From contig JAITCR010000132.1 in assembly GCA_031282985.1 (NCBI GenBank), positions 1-15,694 of the forward strand: DNA of 15,694 nucleotides. The letters run 5' to 3'. Both the position numbers and the translations under genes were made by a program. The notes beneath the pieces were generated by a model that did no database searches, was not told the DNA's origin, and saw only the letters and a list, made by a program, of their open reading frames with translations. This document shows, in pieces, positions 1 through 6,425 of the stretch (its first letter is position 1; each line of letters begins with the position of its first letter). Source of the DNA: Nitrososphaerota archaeon (GTDB taxonomy: Archaea; Thermoproteota; Bathyarchaeia; Bathyarchaeales; Bathycorpusculaceae).

Positions 1-67
1 TTATCCGGCGAAGCTTTTCATCACAATAACCAACCAAAGTTTCAAACTTTTCACGATCACCTGTAAA
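1..67 (-). CDS. Possible 5' fragment of a minus-strand gene leaving the window
   Basis: On the minus strand, bases 67 down to 2 read FTGDREKFETLVGYCDEKLRRI split around Thr12, an open frame of charged, protein-like composition. A stop at 68-70 bounds it upstream, and the frame runs off the left edge. The only start codon in this stretch is TTG at 35-37, giving a protein starting MVGYCDEKLRRI. The AGGTGA purine tract upstream lies about 18 nt from that TTG, which is too far for a good ribosome binding site. It could be a true N-terminus, a decayed gene end, or chance. No family can be assigned. Confidence 0.2.
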
Positions 68-302
68 TCAAAACAAACAACATAACGACTTATTTTAGTT
101 TCGCAAGAAGTCTAATATAGTAAACACTTTATGATGAGGTACGAAGTAATGATCGGTAAAACTTCTGGTTGTTGTCAGTTAAATTAAAATCAGTAATAAG
201 ACTTAGATAAACTCAACTGGTTTAATCGTTTTTTGTAAACAAGTTGTAAAGAACATTTTTATCTAAACAGTATATAGCTTTTATTTAAAGGTGAAAATTT
301 AC
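1..302. other. Leader region upstream of mevalonate kinase, no complete gene
   Basis: I see no complete gene, tRNA or repeat array here. The stretch is AT-rich. Bases 95-115 can fold into a small hairpin with a GCAA (GNRA-type) loop and arms TTAG/CTAA and TTC/GAA, but no T-run follows, so it is not an obvious terminator. The 3' part should hold the mevalonate kinase promoter: TATA-like tracts lie at about 254-263 and 271-278, and neither matches the archaeal consensus well. The first ~67 bases could be the start of a minus-strand gene and are listed separately. Confidence 0.5.
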
Positions 303-305
303 ATG
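286..305 (+). promoter_or_regulatory. Ribosome binding site that decides the mevalonate kinase start
   Basis: AAGGTGA at 288-294 matches the 16S anti-Shine-Dalgarno core and lies 8 nt before the ATG at 303. A GTG at 291, in the same frame, would add four residues but lies inside this motif and has no motif of its own. The ATG is therefore the better start. An alternative is a leaderless transcript from the TATA-like element at 271-278. Confidence 0.6.
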
Positions 306-1244
306 GGCAAAGGTTCAGGTTACGGAAAAGTAATACTTTTTGGTGAACACTTTGTGGTTCACGGAGTACCCGGGATAGTTTCAGCAATTGACTCATCAAC
401 AGATGCTATAGTAACAAAAGCAAAAAGTGGTCTTACAATTAAAGATGAACGTAAAACTGCAAAAGGTTACAGTGAAGAAAAGCGGCTTCAACAAATTGAA
501 TCAATTGAACGAATACTAAATGCTATGCAGCTTGATCCTAAAACGCCACTTGATATATGGATAGGTGGCAGTCTTCCTGGTTTTAGTGGTTTAGGGGCAT
601 CAGCAGCAAGTAGTGTTGCTATTGCGCGGGCTATCGGTGAGGAATTGGGTCTTAAACTTTCTAATGAGCGGATTAATCAACTTGCTTATGAGGCAGAAAT
701 TGCGTATGCGGGTAATCCAAGTGGTATTGATAATACTGCGGCAACGTATGGTGGCTTGATGTGGTTTAAGAAAAACCCTGTGGGTGGACCAGATTTTGTT
801 GAACGTTTAAATGTTCAAGGTCAGATTGAAATCGTAATTTGTAGTACAGGTAAAGTTGCTAACACCAAGGCTATGGTTGAAGGTGTTGCTGAACGTAAAA
901 AGGCTGATTCTATCAAATATGGTGCTTTATTTGAGCAAGCAGAAAGCATTGCAGTTGCAGGACGCAAGGCACTTGAAGCAGGCGATTTAAAAGAGGTTGG
1001 CAAATTTATGAACAAGAGTCATCAAATTTTACAAGAAATAGGTGTTTCCAGCGTAGAGCTTGACCATCTTGTTGATGTGGCACGTAAACAGGGTGCTATA
1101 GGCGCTAAACTTACTGGCGGTGGCGGTGGAGGTTGTATGGTTGCGTTAACTCCAAGTGAGAGTCTTCAGTCGAGAGTTGCAGACGCGTTTAAGGCTGAAG
1201 GTTTTGAAATTTTAACTACAAAAATTGGTGCTATAATCCGTTAG
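303..1244 (+). CDS. mvk: Mevalonate kinase
   Basis: It phosphorylates mevalonate to mevalonate 5-phosphate with ATP, the entry step of the lower isoprenoid pathway, in the cytosol. It is a GHMP-superfamily kinase of 313 residues, normal for archaeal enzymes. Visible motifs are KVILFGEH near residues 9-16; the phosphate-binding loop GLGASAAS at 96-103; GNPSGID at 137-143, whose Asp143 is the expected catalytic base; and the glycine-rich TGGGGGGC at 271-278. The order and spacing fit mevalonate kinase rather than galactokinase or homoserine kinase. The genes that follow encode the next pathway steps, which supports the call. A T-run follows the stop and 227 bases separate it from the next gene, so it is probably its own transcription unit. 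Confidence 0.95.
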   Translation: MGKGSGYGKVILFGEHFVVHGVPGIVSAIDSSTDAIVTKAKSGLTIKDERKTAKGYSEEKRLQQIESIERILNAMQLDPKTPLDIWIGGSLPGFSGLGASAASSVAIARAIGEELGLKLSNERINQLAYEAEIAYAGNPSGIDNTAATYGGLMWFKKNPVGGPDFVERLNVQGQIEIVICSTGKVANTKAMVEGVAERKKADSIKYGALFEQAESIAVAGRKALEAGDLKEVGKFMNKSHQILQEIGVSSVELDHLVDVARKQGAIGAKLTGGGGGGCMVALTPSESLQSRVADAFKAEGFEILTTKIGAIIR

Positions 1245-1256
1245 TAAAATTGCCAC

Positions 1257-1265
1257 TCTTTTTTT
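1257..1265 (+). terminator. Oligo-T terminator after mevalonate kinase
   Basis: TCTTTTTTT begins 13 nt past the TAG stop. Archaeal RNA polymerase terminates intrinsically at T-runs without needing a hairpin. The run also borders the left arm of the inverted repeat at 1264-1415, which could add structure. Confidence 0.4.
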
Positions 1266-1415
1266 ACATAAGACTTTAGTACCTATTATTTTTACATTCT
1301 CAAACCGCGCATATACACTACTAAATGACCAAAACAGATGTAAAAAAATGCGAAAATCACACAACTACATCAGTAAAAACGACGAAATAATAATTAGTAC
1401 TAAAGTCTACTGTAA
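1264..1415. repeat. Large imperfect inverted repeat in the mvk-ubiD gap
   Basis: The arms pair in three blocks: TTACA (1264-1268) with TGTAA (1411-1415); AGACTTTAGTAC (1271-1282) with GTACTAAAGTCT (1397-1408), a perfect 12 bp; and TATTATTT (1284-1291) with AAATAATA (1385-1392). This makes 25 pairs interrupted by a 2x2 mismatch and a 1x4 internal loop, enclosing about 93 bases. Inside, TTACATtCT (1292-1300) can pair with AGATGTAA (1336-1343). It contains no gene. It could be a miniature transposable element, a structured RNA or a long operator; the sequence alone does not decide. Confidence 0.6.
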
Positions 1416-1420
1416 GTTTT

Positions 1421-1435
1421 CCAAAAGCTATAAAC
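1421..1435 (+). promoter_or_regulatory. Likely promoter of the UbiD/dehydratase operon
   Basis: CTATAAAC (1428-1435) preceded by the A-rich CCAAAAG (1421-1427) looks like an archaeal BRE plus TATA box. Transcription would start near 1457, leaving about 15 nt of leader before the TTG at 1472. It lies just outside the inverted repeat. Confidence 0.4.
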
Positions 1436-1471
1436 GTAAACTATTGATATTTTCATTTTAGGCGAAAGAAT

Positions 1472-2791
1472 TTGGGTTTAAGAACTTTCATTGAGTTGCT
1501 TCAAAAAAGTGACGAGTTAACAAAAATTACAAAACCTGTATCTTCAGAGTACGAGTTGGCAGGTGTAATTAATGCGTTAGGCGAGAAACCGGTGTTTTTT
1601 GACAATATTAAAGAATCTGCTGTTTCTGTTGTTGCAGGTTTAGTTTCTTCTAAAGAGCTAATTTGTCGTTCACTTGGTATAACAAAGGAGCAGTTATTAC
1701 AAAAACTTTCCTCAGCGATTGAACAACCTGTTGAGCCAAAACTGGTCAAAGAAGCTGCTTGTCAAGAAATTGTATACACAGGTGTAGATGTTGATTTAAC
1801 AAAGTTGCCAATTATGCATTATACTGACAAAGACGGTGGAAAATACATAGCCTCAGCGGTTTCCATAATCAAAGATCCGCAGACAGGCCACCGAAATATG
1901 TGCTTCCACCGTCTCATGCTTAAAGATAAGAATCATTTTGTCGCGCGTATAGTTGAAAACCGTGGAACCGACAGTGCGCTAAAAAAAGCTGGAGGAGAAC
2001 TTGACATAGCTATATGCGTTGGTAATTCAACTGCGGTGCTTCTTGCAGCAGCTACTTCGCTTTCAGCAGGTGTTGATGAGATAGGTATGGCTAACGCTCT
2101 TGAAAAAACAGATGTTGTTAAATGTAAAACTGTTGATCTTGAAGTTCCAGCAGAAGCAGAATTTGTTTTTGAAGGCCGAATCACCAGTGAAAAAGCAACT
2201 GAGGGGCCATTTCTCGATTTAACAGGTGTAGTTGATCGTGTGCGTCAACAACCGGTAATCGAAATTAATTGTGTAACTCACCGCAAAAACCCCATTTATC
2301 AAACTATTTTAGCAGGCAAAAACGAGCATAAATTTTTGATGGGCATGCCTAAAGAACCCACAATTTATAATGAAGTTAACAAGGTGTGCCAATGCAAAGA
2401 CGTTTCCATAACTCTTGGTGGCTGTAGTTGGTTACATGCAGTAGTACAAATCCATAAAACATATGCAGATGATGGAAGAAGAGCTATTTTTGCTGCTTTT
2501 GAAGGCCACAAGTCCTTAAAACATGTGGTTGTCGTAGATGAGGACATTAACATTTATGATCCTCATGATGTTGAATGGGCAATAGCAACGCGGTTCCAAG
2601 CTGATAAAAACCTGATTGTGTTATCAAATCAGTCTGGTTCAAGTCTTGATCCTTCGGGAGACCTCTCTGAAGGTAAAAAAGCTACAACTGCAAAAATTGG
2701 TGTTGATGCAACAACTCCTACTGTAACTACGGGAAAGGGCTTCAAAAAAGAAGAATACCTCAAAATTGATTTAAACAAGTATGTGATGTGA
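1472..2791 (+). CDS. UbiD-family decarboxylase, probable anhydromevalonate phosphate decarboxylase
   Basis: It probably decarboxylates trans-anhydromevalonate 5-phosphate to isopentenyl phosphate using prenylated FMN, a step of the archaeal mevalonate pathway. The 439-residue protein has the UbiD fold signatures: the LRTFIELL opening; HYTDKDGGKYIASAV at about 116-130; the cofactor/metal region near HRNMCFHRLM at 140-149; EGPFLDLTG at 244-252, carrying a glutamate of the family's Arg-Glu-Glu catalytic set; and the C-terminal VDEDINIYDPHDVEWA at 355-370. UbiD homologues act on many aromatic or unsaturated acids, so substrate assignment rests on the dehydratase genes 6 nt downstream. The start is TTG: an in-frame stop lies at 1445-1447, no ATG or GTG is available, and the N-terminus aligns with family expectations. 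The prFMN-making UbiX partner is not in the window. Confidence 0.9.
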   Translation: MGLRTFIELLQKSDELTKITKPVSSEYELAGVINALGEKPVFFDNIKESAVSVVAGLVSSKELICRSLGITKEQLLQKLSSAIEQPVEPKLVKEAACQEIVYTGVDVDLTKLPIMHYTDKDGGKYIASAVSIIKDPQTGHRNMCFHRLMLKDKNHFVARIVENRGTDSALKKAGGELDIAICVGNSTAVLLAAATSLSAGVDEIGMANALEKTDVVKCKTVDLEVPAEAEFVFEGRITSEKATEGPFLDLTGVVDRVRQQPVIEINCVTHRKNPIYQTILAGKNEHKFLMGMPKEPTIYNEVNKVCQCKDVSITLGGCSWLHAVVQIHKTYADDGRRAIFAAFEGHKSLKHVVVVDEDINIYDPHDVEWAIATRFQADKNLIVLSNQSGSSLDPSGDLSEGKKATTAKIGVDATTPTVTTGKGFKKEEYLKIDLNKYVM

Positions 2792-2797
2792 CCAGTT

Positions 2798-3997
2798 ATG
2801 GAGTTAACTAAACAAGAACAAGCAATGTTAAATGGTGAGGAAGGCTATGCTGTACGTAAGAGCTTGGAAATTCTAGTTGCTCTTGGCGAAATTTTTGGTG
2901 CAAAAAACTTAATTGATGTTGGCAGTGTCCAAGTTTCAGGTGTTTCCTATCATAATTTGGGTGATGCTGGACTGGAATTTTTGGATTCACTTGCAAAAGA
3001 TGGCAAAGTTAAAGTTTTGACCACACTCAATCCTGCCGGTATGGATCTTGAAAATTGGCGGCAACTTGGTATTACTGCGGAATTTGCAGAAAAACAGAAT
3101 CTTGTTATTGATGCGTTTCAACGTATGGGTATTCTTGTTAGTTGCACTTGTACACCCTACCTTATCGGTAATCTCCCCTTGTATAGTGAACATGTTGCTT
3201 GGTCAGAGAGTAGTGCAGTAACGTTTGCTAACTCTGTTTTGGGTGCACGTACAAACCGTGAGGGTGGGCCATCTGCTCTAGCCGCAGCATTTGTTGGTAA
3301 AACACCTTGCTACGGTTTGCATCTTAATGAAAACCGTGTTCCAGATGTGCATGTTAAAGTTGAAACAGAGTTCTCCAAGTTATCTGATTGGGGAGCACTA
3401 GGTTATGCTATAGGTAAGAAGGCTGAAAACAAAATCCCATACATAACAGGCATCAAAACAGCCCAGCTTGATGAACTTAAAAGTTTTTGTGCCTCAACTG
3501 TTACTTATGGCACTAAACCATTATTTTACATAAAAAACATCACACCCGGCTCAGACCAACAAACCCTGCCGAAAGAGACTGTGACAATTGAAGTAAGTGA
3601 TATCAAAAACGCTTATGACAGCATAAACGATAACATTGATGAGATTGACTTTGTCTGTGTAGGTTGTCCTCACTGTTCAATTAAAGAAATTCAAGAAATA
3701 GTAAATCTAATTCAAGGCAAAAAAGTCAAAGAAGGCACGGAGCTGTGGGTTGCAACATCCAGAACAGTTAAACAGCTTGCAGACAAACGTGGTTACACAG
3801 TAACAATTGAGACAGCGGGAGGCAAATTTGCATGCGATACCTGTATGGCAGTTGCTCCTCTGGAGGGCAGGTTCAAAGCTTTAGCAACCACCTCCGCTAA
3901 GGGGTGTTTCTATTCAAGGCAGAATCTTATGAAAACAAAAATGGGCAGCATGAAAGAATGTATTGAAGCAGCGGTGAGTGGAAAATGGGGCAACTAA
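2798..3997 (+). CDS. Phosphomevalonate dehydratase, large subunit (AcnX large)
   Basis: This is the iron-sulfur catalytic subunit that, with the small subunit, dehydrates mevalonate 5-phosphate to trans-anhydromevalonate 5-phosphate. The 399-residue protein is full length for the AcnX (DUF521) branch of the aconitase superfamily. Candidate cluster and active-site cysteines sit in SCTCTPYL (C116, C118), CVGCPHC (C287, C290, C293) and CDTCM (C346, C349). The TNREGGPSALAAAFVGKTP stretch at 152-170 is typical of the family. Near the C-terminus, TSAKGCFY at 365-372 occupies a place where I remember relatives having an Ala-His-Tyr variant. It follows the UbiD gene by 6 nt and overlaps the small-subunit gene by 13 nt, as expected of a co-translated complex. 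Other AcnX proteins act on cis-3-hydroxy-L-proline, but the neighbours favour the mevalonate role. Confidence 0.93.
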   Translation: MELTKQEQAMLNGEEGYAVRKSLEILVALGEIFGAKNLIDVGSVQVSGVSYHNLGDAGLEFLDSLAKDGKVKVLTTLNPAGMDLENWRQLGITAEFAEKQNLVIDAFQRMGILVSCTCTPYLIGNLPLYSEHVAWSESSAVTFANSVLGARTNREGGPSALAAAFVGKTPCYGLHLNENRVPDVHVKVETEFSKLSDWGALGYAIGKKAENKIPYITGIKTAQLDELKSFCASTVTYGTKPLFYIKNITPGSDQQTLPKETVTIEVSDIKNAYDSINDNIDEIDFVCVGCPHCSIKEIQEIVNLIQGKKVKEGTELWVATSRTVKQLADKRGYTVTIETAGGKFACDTCMAVAPLEGRFKALATTSAKGCFYSRQNLMKTKMGSMKECIEAAVSGKWGN

Positions 3998-4371
3998 AGG
4001 GAAGAATAATCTATAAAGGAAAAGTCGAAGGTGAAGCGCTCGTTACTAGTATGCCTATTAGTTTCTACGGTGGTGTGGATCCAAACACGGGTACAGTAAT
4101 CGAAAAAGGCCACGAATTAGAAGGAGTAAGCATCAAAGACAAAATTCTTGTATTCCCACAAGGCAAAGGCAGTACCGTTGGTAGTTACACACTATACCGT
4201 ATGAAGAGAAACAACACAGCACCCATAGGCATGATAAATAAAGAAACAGAAACAATAGTTGCCGTCGGTGCCATCATCAGCGAAATACCCTTTATAGACA
4301 AAATAGACGTGTCAAAAATTAAAACAGGCAACAGAATCCTCATTGAAAACAATAACATAGACATTTTCTAA
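3985..4371 (+). CDS. Phosphomevalonate dehydratase, small subunit (AcnX small)
   Basis: This is the partner of the large subunit in dehydrating mevalonate 5-phosphate, and it forms the swivelling domain of the aconitase-like fold. Its 128 residues are typical of the stand-alone small subunit. Diagnostic motifs are GGVDPNTG at 29-36 and FPQGKGSTVGSYTLYRM at 57-73, in which Ser63 is the likely catalytic base by family analogy. The ATG lies inside the end of the large-subunit gene (13-nt overlap), preceded by a GGTGA ribosome binding site at 3973-3977, about 7 nt away. Separate L and S genes are the archaeal arrangement; in many bacterial AcnX proteins the two are fused. A T-rich run follows the stop, so this is probably the operon's last gene. 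Confidence 0.93.
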   Translation: MGQLKGRIIYKGKVEGEALVTSMPISFYGGVDPNTGTVIEKGHELEGVSIKDKILVFPQGKGSTVGSYTLYRMKRNNTAPIGMINKETETIVAVGAIISEIPFIDKIDVSKIKTGNRILIENNNIDIF

Positions 4372-4383
4372 TTTTCTTTTTTT
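4372..4383 (+). terminator. Oligo-T terminator after the dehydratase operon
   Basis: TTTTCTTTTTTT directly follows the TAA stop of the small-subunit gene. It is a plausible archaeal intrinsic terminator separating this operon from the IPK operon. Confidence 0.45.
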
Positions 4384-4528
4384 GTGGGTTCAGTATTGTG
4401 CATGTTAAACTTTTCATAGGTTACTTTACTGTCAAAAAATGCTGGATATGATGGTCAGTTTAATAAGCTTAGGTACTGTAAAATTAATTAAGCATCTTGG
4501 ATTTAGATTAAGTGGGTAATGATTACAT
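4384..4528 (+). promoter_or_regulatory. Upstream region of the IPK operon with a probable promoter
   Basis: No ORF of note lies here. TAAAATTAATTAA at 4479-4491 is the best TATA-like tract and would place the transcript start near 4510, about 19 nt before the ATG at 4529. No strong Shine-Dalgarno precedes that ATG (the nearest purine tract is AAGTGGG at about 4510-4516). The exact promoter position is uncertain. Confidence 0.3.
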
Positions 4529-5332
4529 ATGAACAATGCACGACCTATCATATTGAAACTTGGTGGCTCAGCCATCACTGACAAAACGGTGGAGGCCAGT
4601 CCGAAAAATGAGTTAATCAATCGTTTAGCTGGCGAAATTAAACGCGCTGATCTTGATAATTTAATTATAGTTCACGGAGGCGGCAGTTTTGGTCACCCAA
4701 CAGCTGCAAAGTATGGTATTCAAGATGGTTACAAAGAAGATCCAACACAAAAATTTGGTTGTGCCGAAACTCACCACATGATGACTGTACTTAACGGCAT
4801 AGTTATGGATGCGCTCATTTTGCATGAAATTCCAGCAGTTAGTGTTGCGCCAGTAAATTGTATAACAACTGAAAATGGTAAAATCAAAAATTTTGATGAA
4901 ACAACCCTTAAAGCTATGGGTAAATTGGTTTTTACGCCCGTAATGTATGGTGATACTGTTATGGATGAAAAACTCGGTTTCACAATTCTGAGCGGCGATC
5001 AACTTGTTGCTTATCTTGCACTAAAATACAATGCTGAAAAAATCGTTATAGGTGTTGATACTGATGGCATCTTTGAAGTAGACCCAAAAACAAACCCTGA
5101 AGCAAAACCAATAAAGCATTTAACCCTAACAGAACTTAAAGCATTTCAGCCTAAGATTGGAAAAGCAACTGGAGCCGACGTTACAGGTGGCATGGCAGGA
5201 AAAATCGCTGAACTTATCCCAGTTGTTGAAGCATGCATACCTGTCACAGTTACTGGAGCCACAAAAAGCTTATCTATCTACAGAGCCTTAACAGACCAAA
5301 GCGTGTTAGGCACTGTAATAGAGAAGACGTAA
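4529..5332 (+). CDS. ipk: Isopentenyl phosphate kinase
   Basis: It phosphorylates isopentenyl phosphate to isopentenyl diphosphate with ATP, completing the archaeal branch of the pathway. The 267-residue protein belongs to the amino acid kinase superfamily. It has the N-terminal ILKLGGSAITDK nucleotide-binding segment (8-19), VHGGGSFGHP at 48-57, whose His56 matches the catalytic/phosphate-contacting histidine of characterised IPKs, the VMYGDTV stretch at 138-144, GVDTDGIFEVDP at 175-186, and GADVTGGMAGKI at 215-226. His56 and the pathway neighbours distinguish it from acetylglutamate or uridylate kinases. The isomerase gene starts 1 nt after its stop, so the two are cotranscribed. The reverse reaction on DMAPP could supply dimethylallyl phosphate for prenyl-FMN synthesis; that is inference. 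Confidence 0.95.
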   Translation: MNNARPIILKLGGSAITDKTVEASPKNELINRLAGEIKRADLDNLIIVHGGGSFGHPTAAKYGIQDGYKEDPTQKFGCAETHHMMTVLNGIVMDALILHEIPAVSVAPVNCITTENGKIKNFDETTLKAMGKLVFTPVMYGDTVMDEKLGFTILSGDQLVAYLALKYNAEKIVIGVDTDGIFEVDPKTNPEAKPIKHLTLTELKAFQPKIGKATGADVTGGMAGKIAELIPVVEACIPVTVTGATKSLSIYRALTDQSVLGTVIEKT

Positions 5333-5333
5333 A

Positions 5334-6425
5334 ATGGCTGCAGAAAAAACTGAAAAAAGAAAAGCAGAACATATTCAAATTTGCCTTGAACAGAAGGCAC
5401 AGACAAAAACTGCTACGGCAGGTTTTGAGGACATAAAGTTTGTTCACCGTGCCCTGCCCGAAATTAACCGCGAGGACATTAACCTTTCAACTTCTTTTTT
5501 AAATAAAACCTTCTCTGCACCCTTAATTGTTGGTGCTATGACAGGTGGTACTGAGGCAGCTATCGAAATTAATCAGAATATAGCAGTGGCTGTTGAAAAA
5601 CTTGGTTTAGGTATGGGTTTGGGTAGTCAAAGAGCAGCAGTTGAAAACTATGCCCTTGAAAAAACTTATGCGATTGCACGCAAAGCTGCGCCAAATGCTT
5701 TTCTGATTGCTAACATTGGGGGTATCCAGCTTGTACATGGTTATGGAGTAAATGAGGTTAGAAAAGTCATCGAAATGATAGACGCTGATGCTGTTGCAAT
5801 TCACCTTAACGCATTGCAAGAAGCTGTTCAGCCCGAAGGGCAGACCAACTTTAAAGGTGTTTTAACGAAAATCTGTGAAGTTGCAAGCAAAATTGACAAG
5901 CCTGTAATTGTTAAAGAAACGGGAGCGGGTATTTCAGCTGAAGACGCTGAGGCGCTTAAAAATGCAGGTGTAGACGCTATTGATGTTGGTGGTGTGGGTG
6001 GCACAAGTTTTGCTGCTGTAGAATATTACCGTGGCGAAAAAATGTTGGGCGAAGCATTTTGGGATTGGGGTATTCCAACGGTGGCAAGCATTGTTGAGGT
6101 TGTTCAGTCTACAAAGTTACCTGTAATAGCTTCAGGCGGGGTTCGTACTGGAATTAACATAGCAAAAGCGTTAACCTTAGGCGCTAGTTTAGCTGGTATA
6201 ATTCAACCAGTACTGGAAACAGCTGTTAAAAGCAGTAAAGAAACTGAACAACTTCTCATAGGACTAATTAATGAGTTGAAAAATGTCCTGTTTCTTGTTG
6301 GAGCAAAAAACATTGCAAGTTTAACAGATGTTCCCTTGGTTATATGTCATGAAACTGCAGAGTGGTTAAAAATGAGAGGATTCAACATAGAAGAATATGC
6401 CATTAGAGGAGCATTTAACACTTGA
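5334..6425 (+). CDS. fni: Type 2 isopentenyl-diphosphate delta-isomerase
   Basis: It interconverts IPP and DMAPP using reduced FMN and Mg2+. The 363-residue protein is full length for the TIM-barrel type 2 enzyme. Visible signatures are the N-terminal EKRKAEHIQICLE (7-19), APLIVGAMTGGT (62-73) and MGLGSQRA (94-101) for FMN binding, HLNALQEAVQPEG (157-169) with the conserved His, Asn, Gln and Mg-binding Glu, KETGAGIS (194-201), DVGGVGGTSFA (217-227), and SGGVRTGINIAKAL (267-280) for the FMN phosphate. It is unrelated to the Nudix type 1 isomerase. It follows IPK by 1 nt, and its stop overlaps the next gene's TTG start by 4 nt (TTGA), indicating tight coupling. Confidence 0.96.
   Translation: MAAEKTEKRKAEHIQICLEQKAQTKTATAGFEDIKFVHRALPEINREDINLSTSFLNKTFSAPLIVGAMTGGTEAAIEINQNIAVAVEKLGLGMGLGSQRAAVENYALEKTYAIARKAAPNAFLIANIGGIQLVHGYGVNEVRKVIEMIDADAVAIHLNALQEAVQPEGQTNFKGVLTKICEVASKIDKPVIVKETGAGISAEDAEALKNAGVDAIDVGGVGGTSFAAVEYYRGEKMLGEAFWDWGIPTVASIVEVVQSTKLPVIASGGVRTGINIAKALTLGASLAGIIQPVLETAVKSSKETEQLLIGLINELKNVLFLVGAKNIASLTDVPLVICHETAEWLKMRGFNIEEYAIRGAFNT
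6405..6424 (+). promoter_or_regulatory. Ribosome binding site supporting the TTG start of the prenyltransferase
   Basis: AGAGGAG at 6405-6411, inside the end of the isomerase gene, lies 10 nt before TTG at 6422. It supports this non-ATG start, which overlaps the isomerase stop. Confidence 0.6.

Noticed and set aside
18..24. GTGATGA on the minus strand, another C-box match
   Set aside because: The rest would lie outside the window, and the stretch also reads as a plausible protein frame.
131..137. ATGATGA resembling a C box of an archaeal C/D sRNA
   Set aside because: No CTGA D box follows at a suitable distance and no C'/D' pair is visible.
241..258. Direct repeat TTGTAAA near 235-250
   Set aside because: Only two short A/T-rich copies, expected by chance in this composition.
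1472..2791. UbiD homologue as a menaquinone or ubiquinone decarboxylase
   Set aside because: The phosphomevalonate dehydratase genes directly downstream make the anhydromevalonate role more likely; no other quinone genes are present.
2798..4371. AcnX pair as a cis-3-hydroxy-L-proline dehydratase
   Set aside because: No proline catabolism genes are nearby and every neighbour belongs to isoprenoid synthesis.
4661..5002. 113-codon minus-strand ORF inside ipk
   Set aside because: Antisense to IPK, with a composition rich in Cys, His, Phe and Ile that is typical of shadow frames.
5233..5436. 67-codon plus-strand ORF spanning the ipk-fni junction
   Set aside because: It is out of frame with two well-supported genes that abut each other, with no homology-like features.
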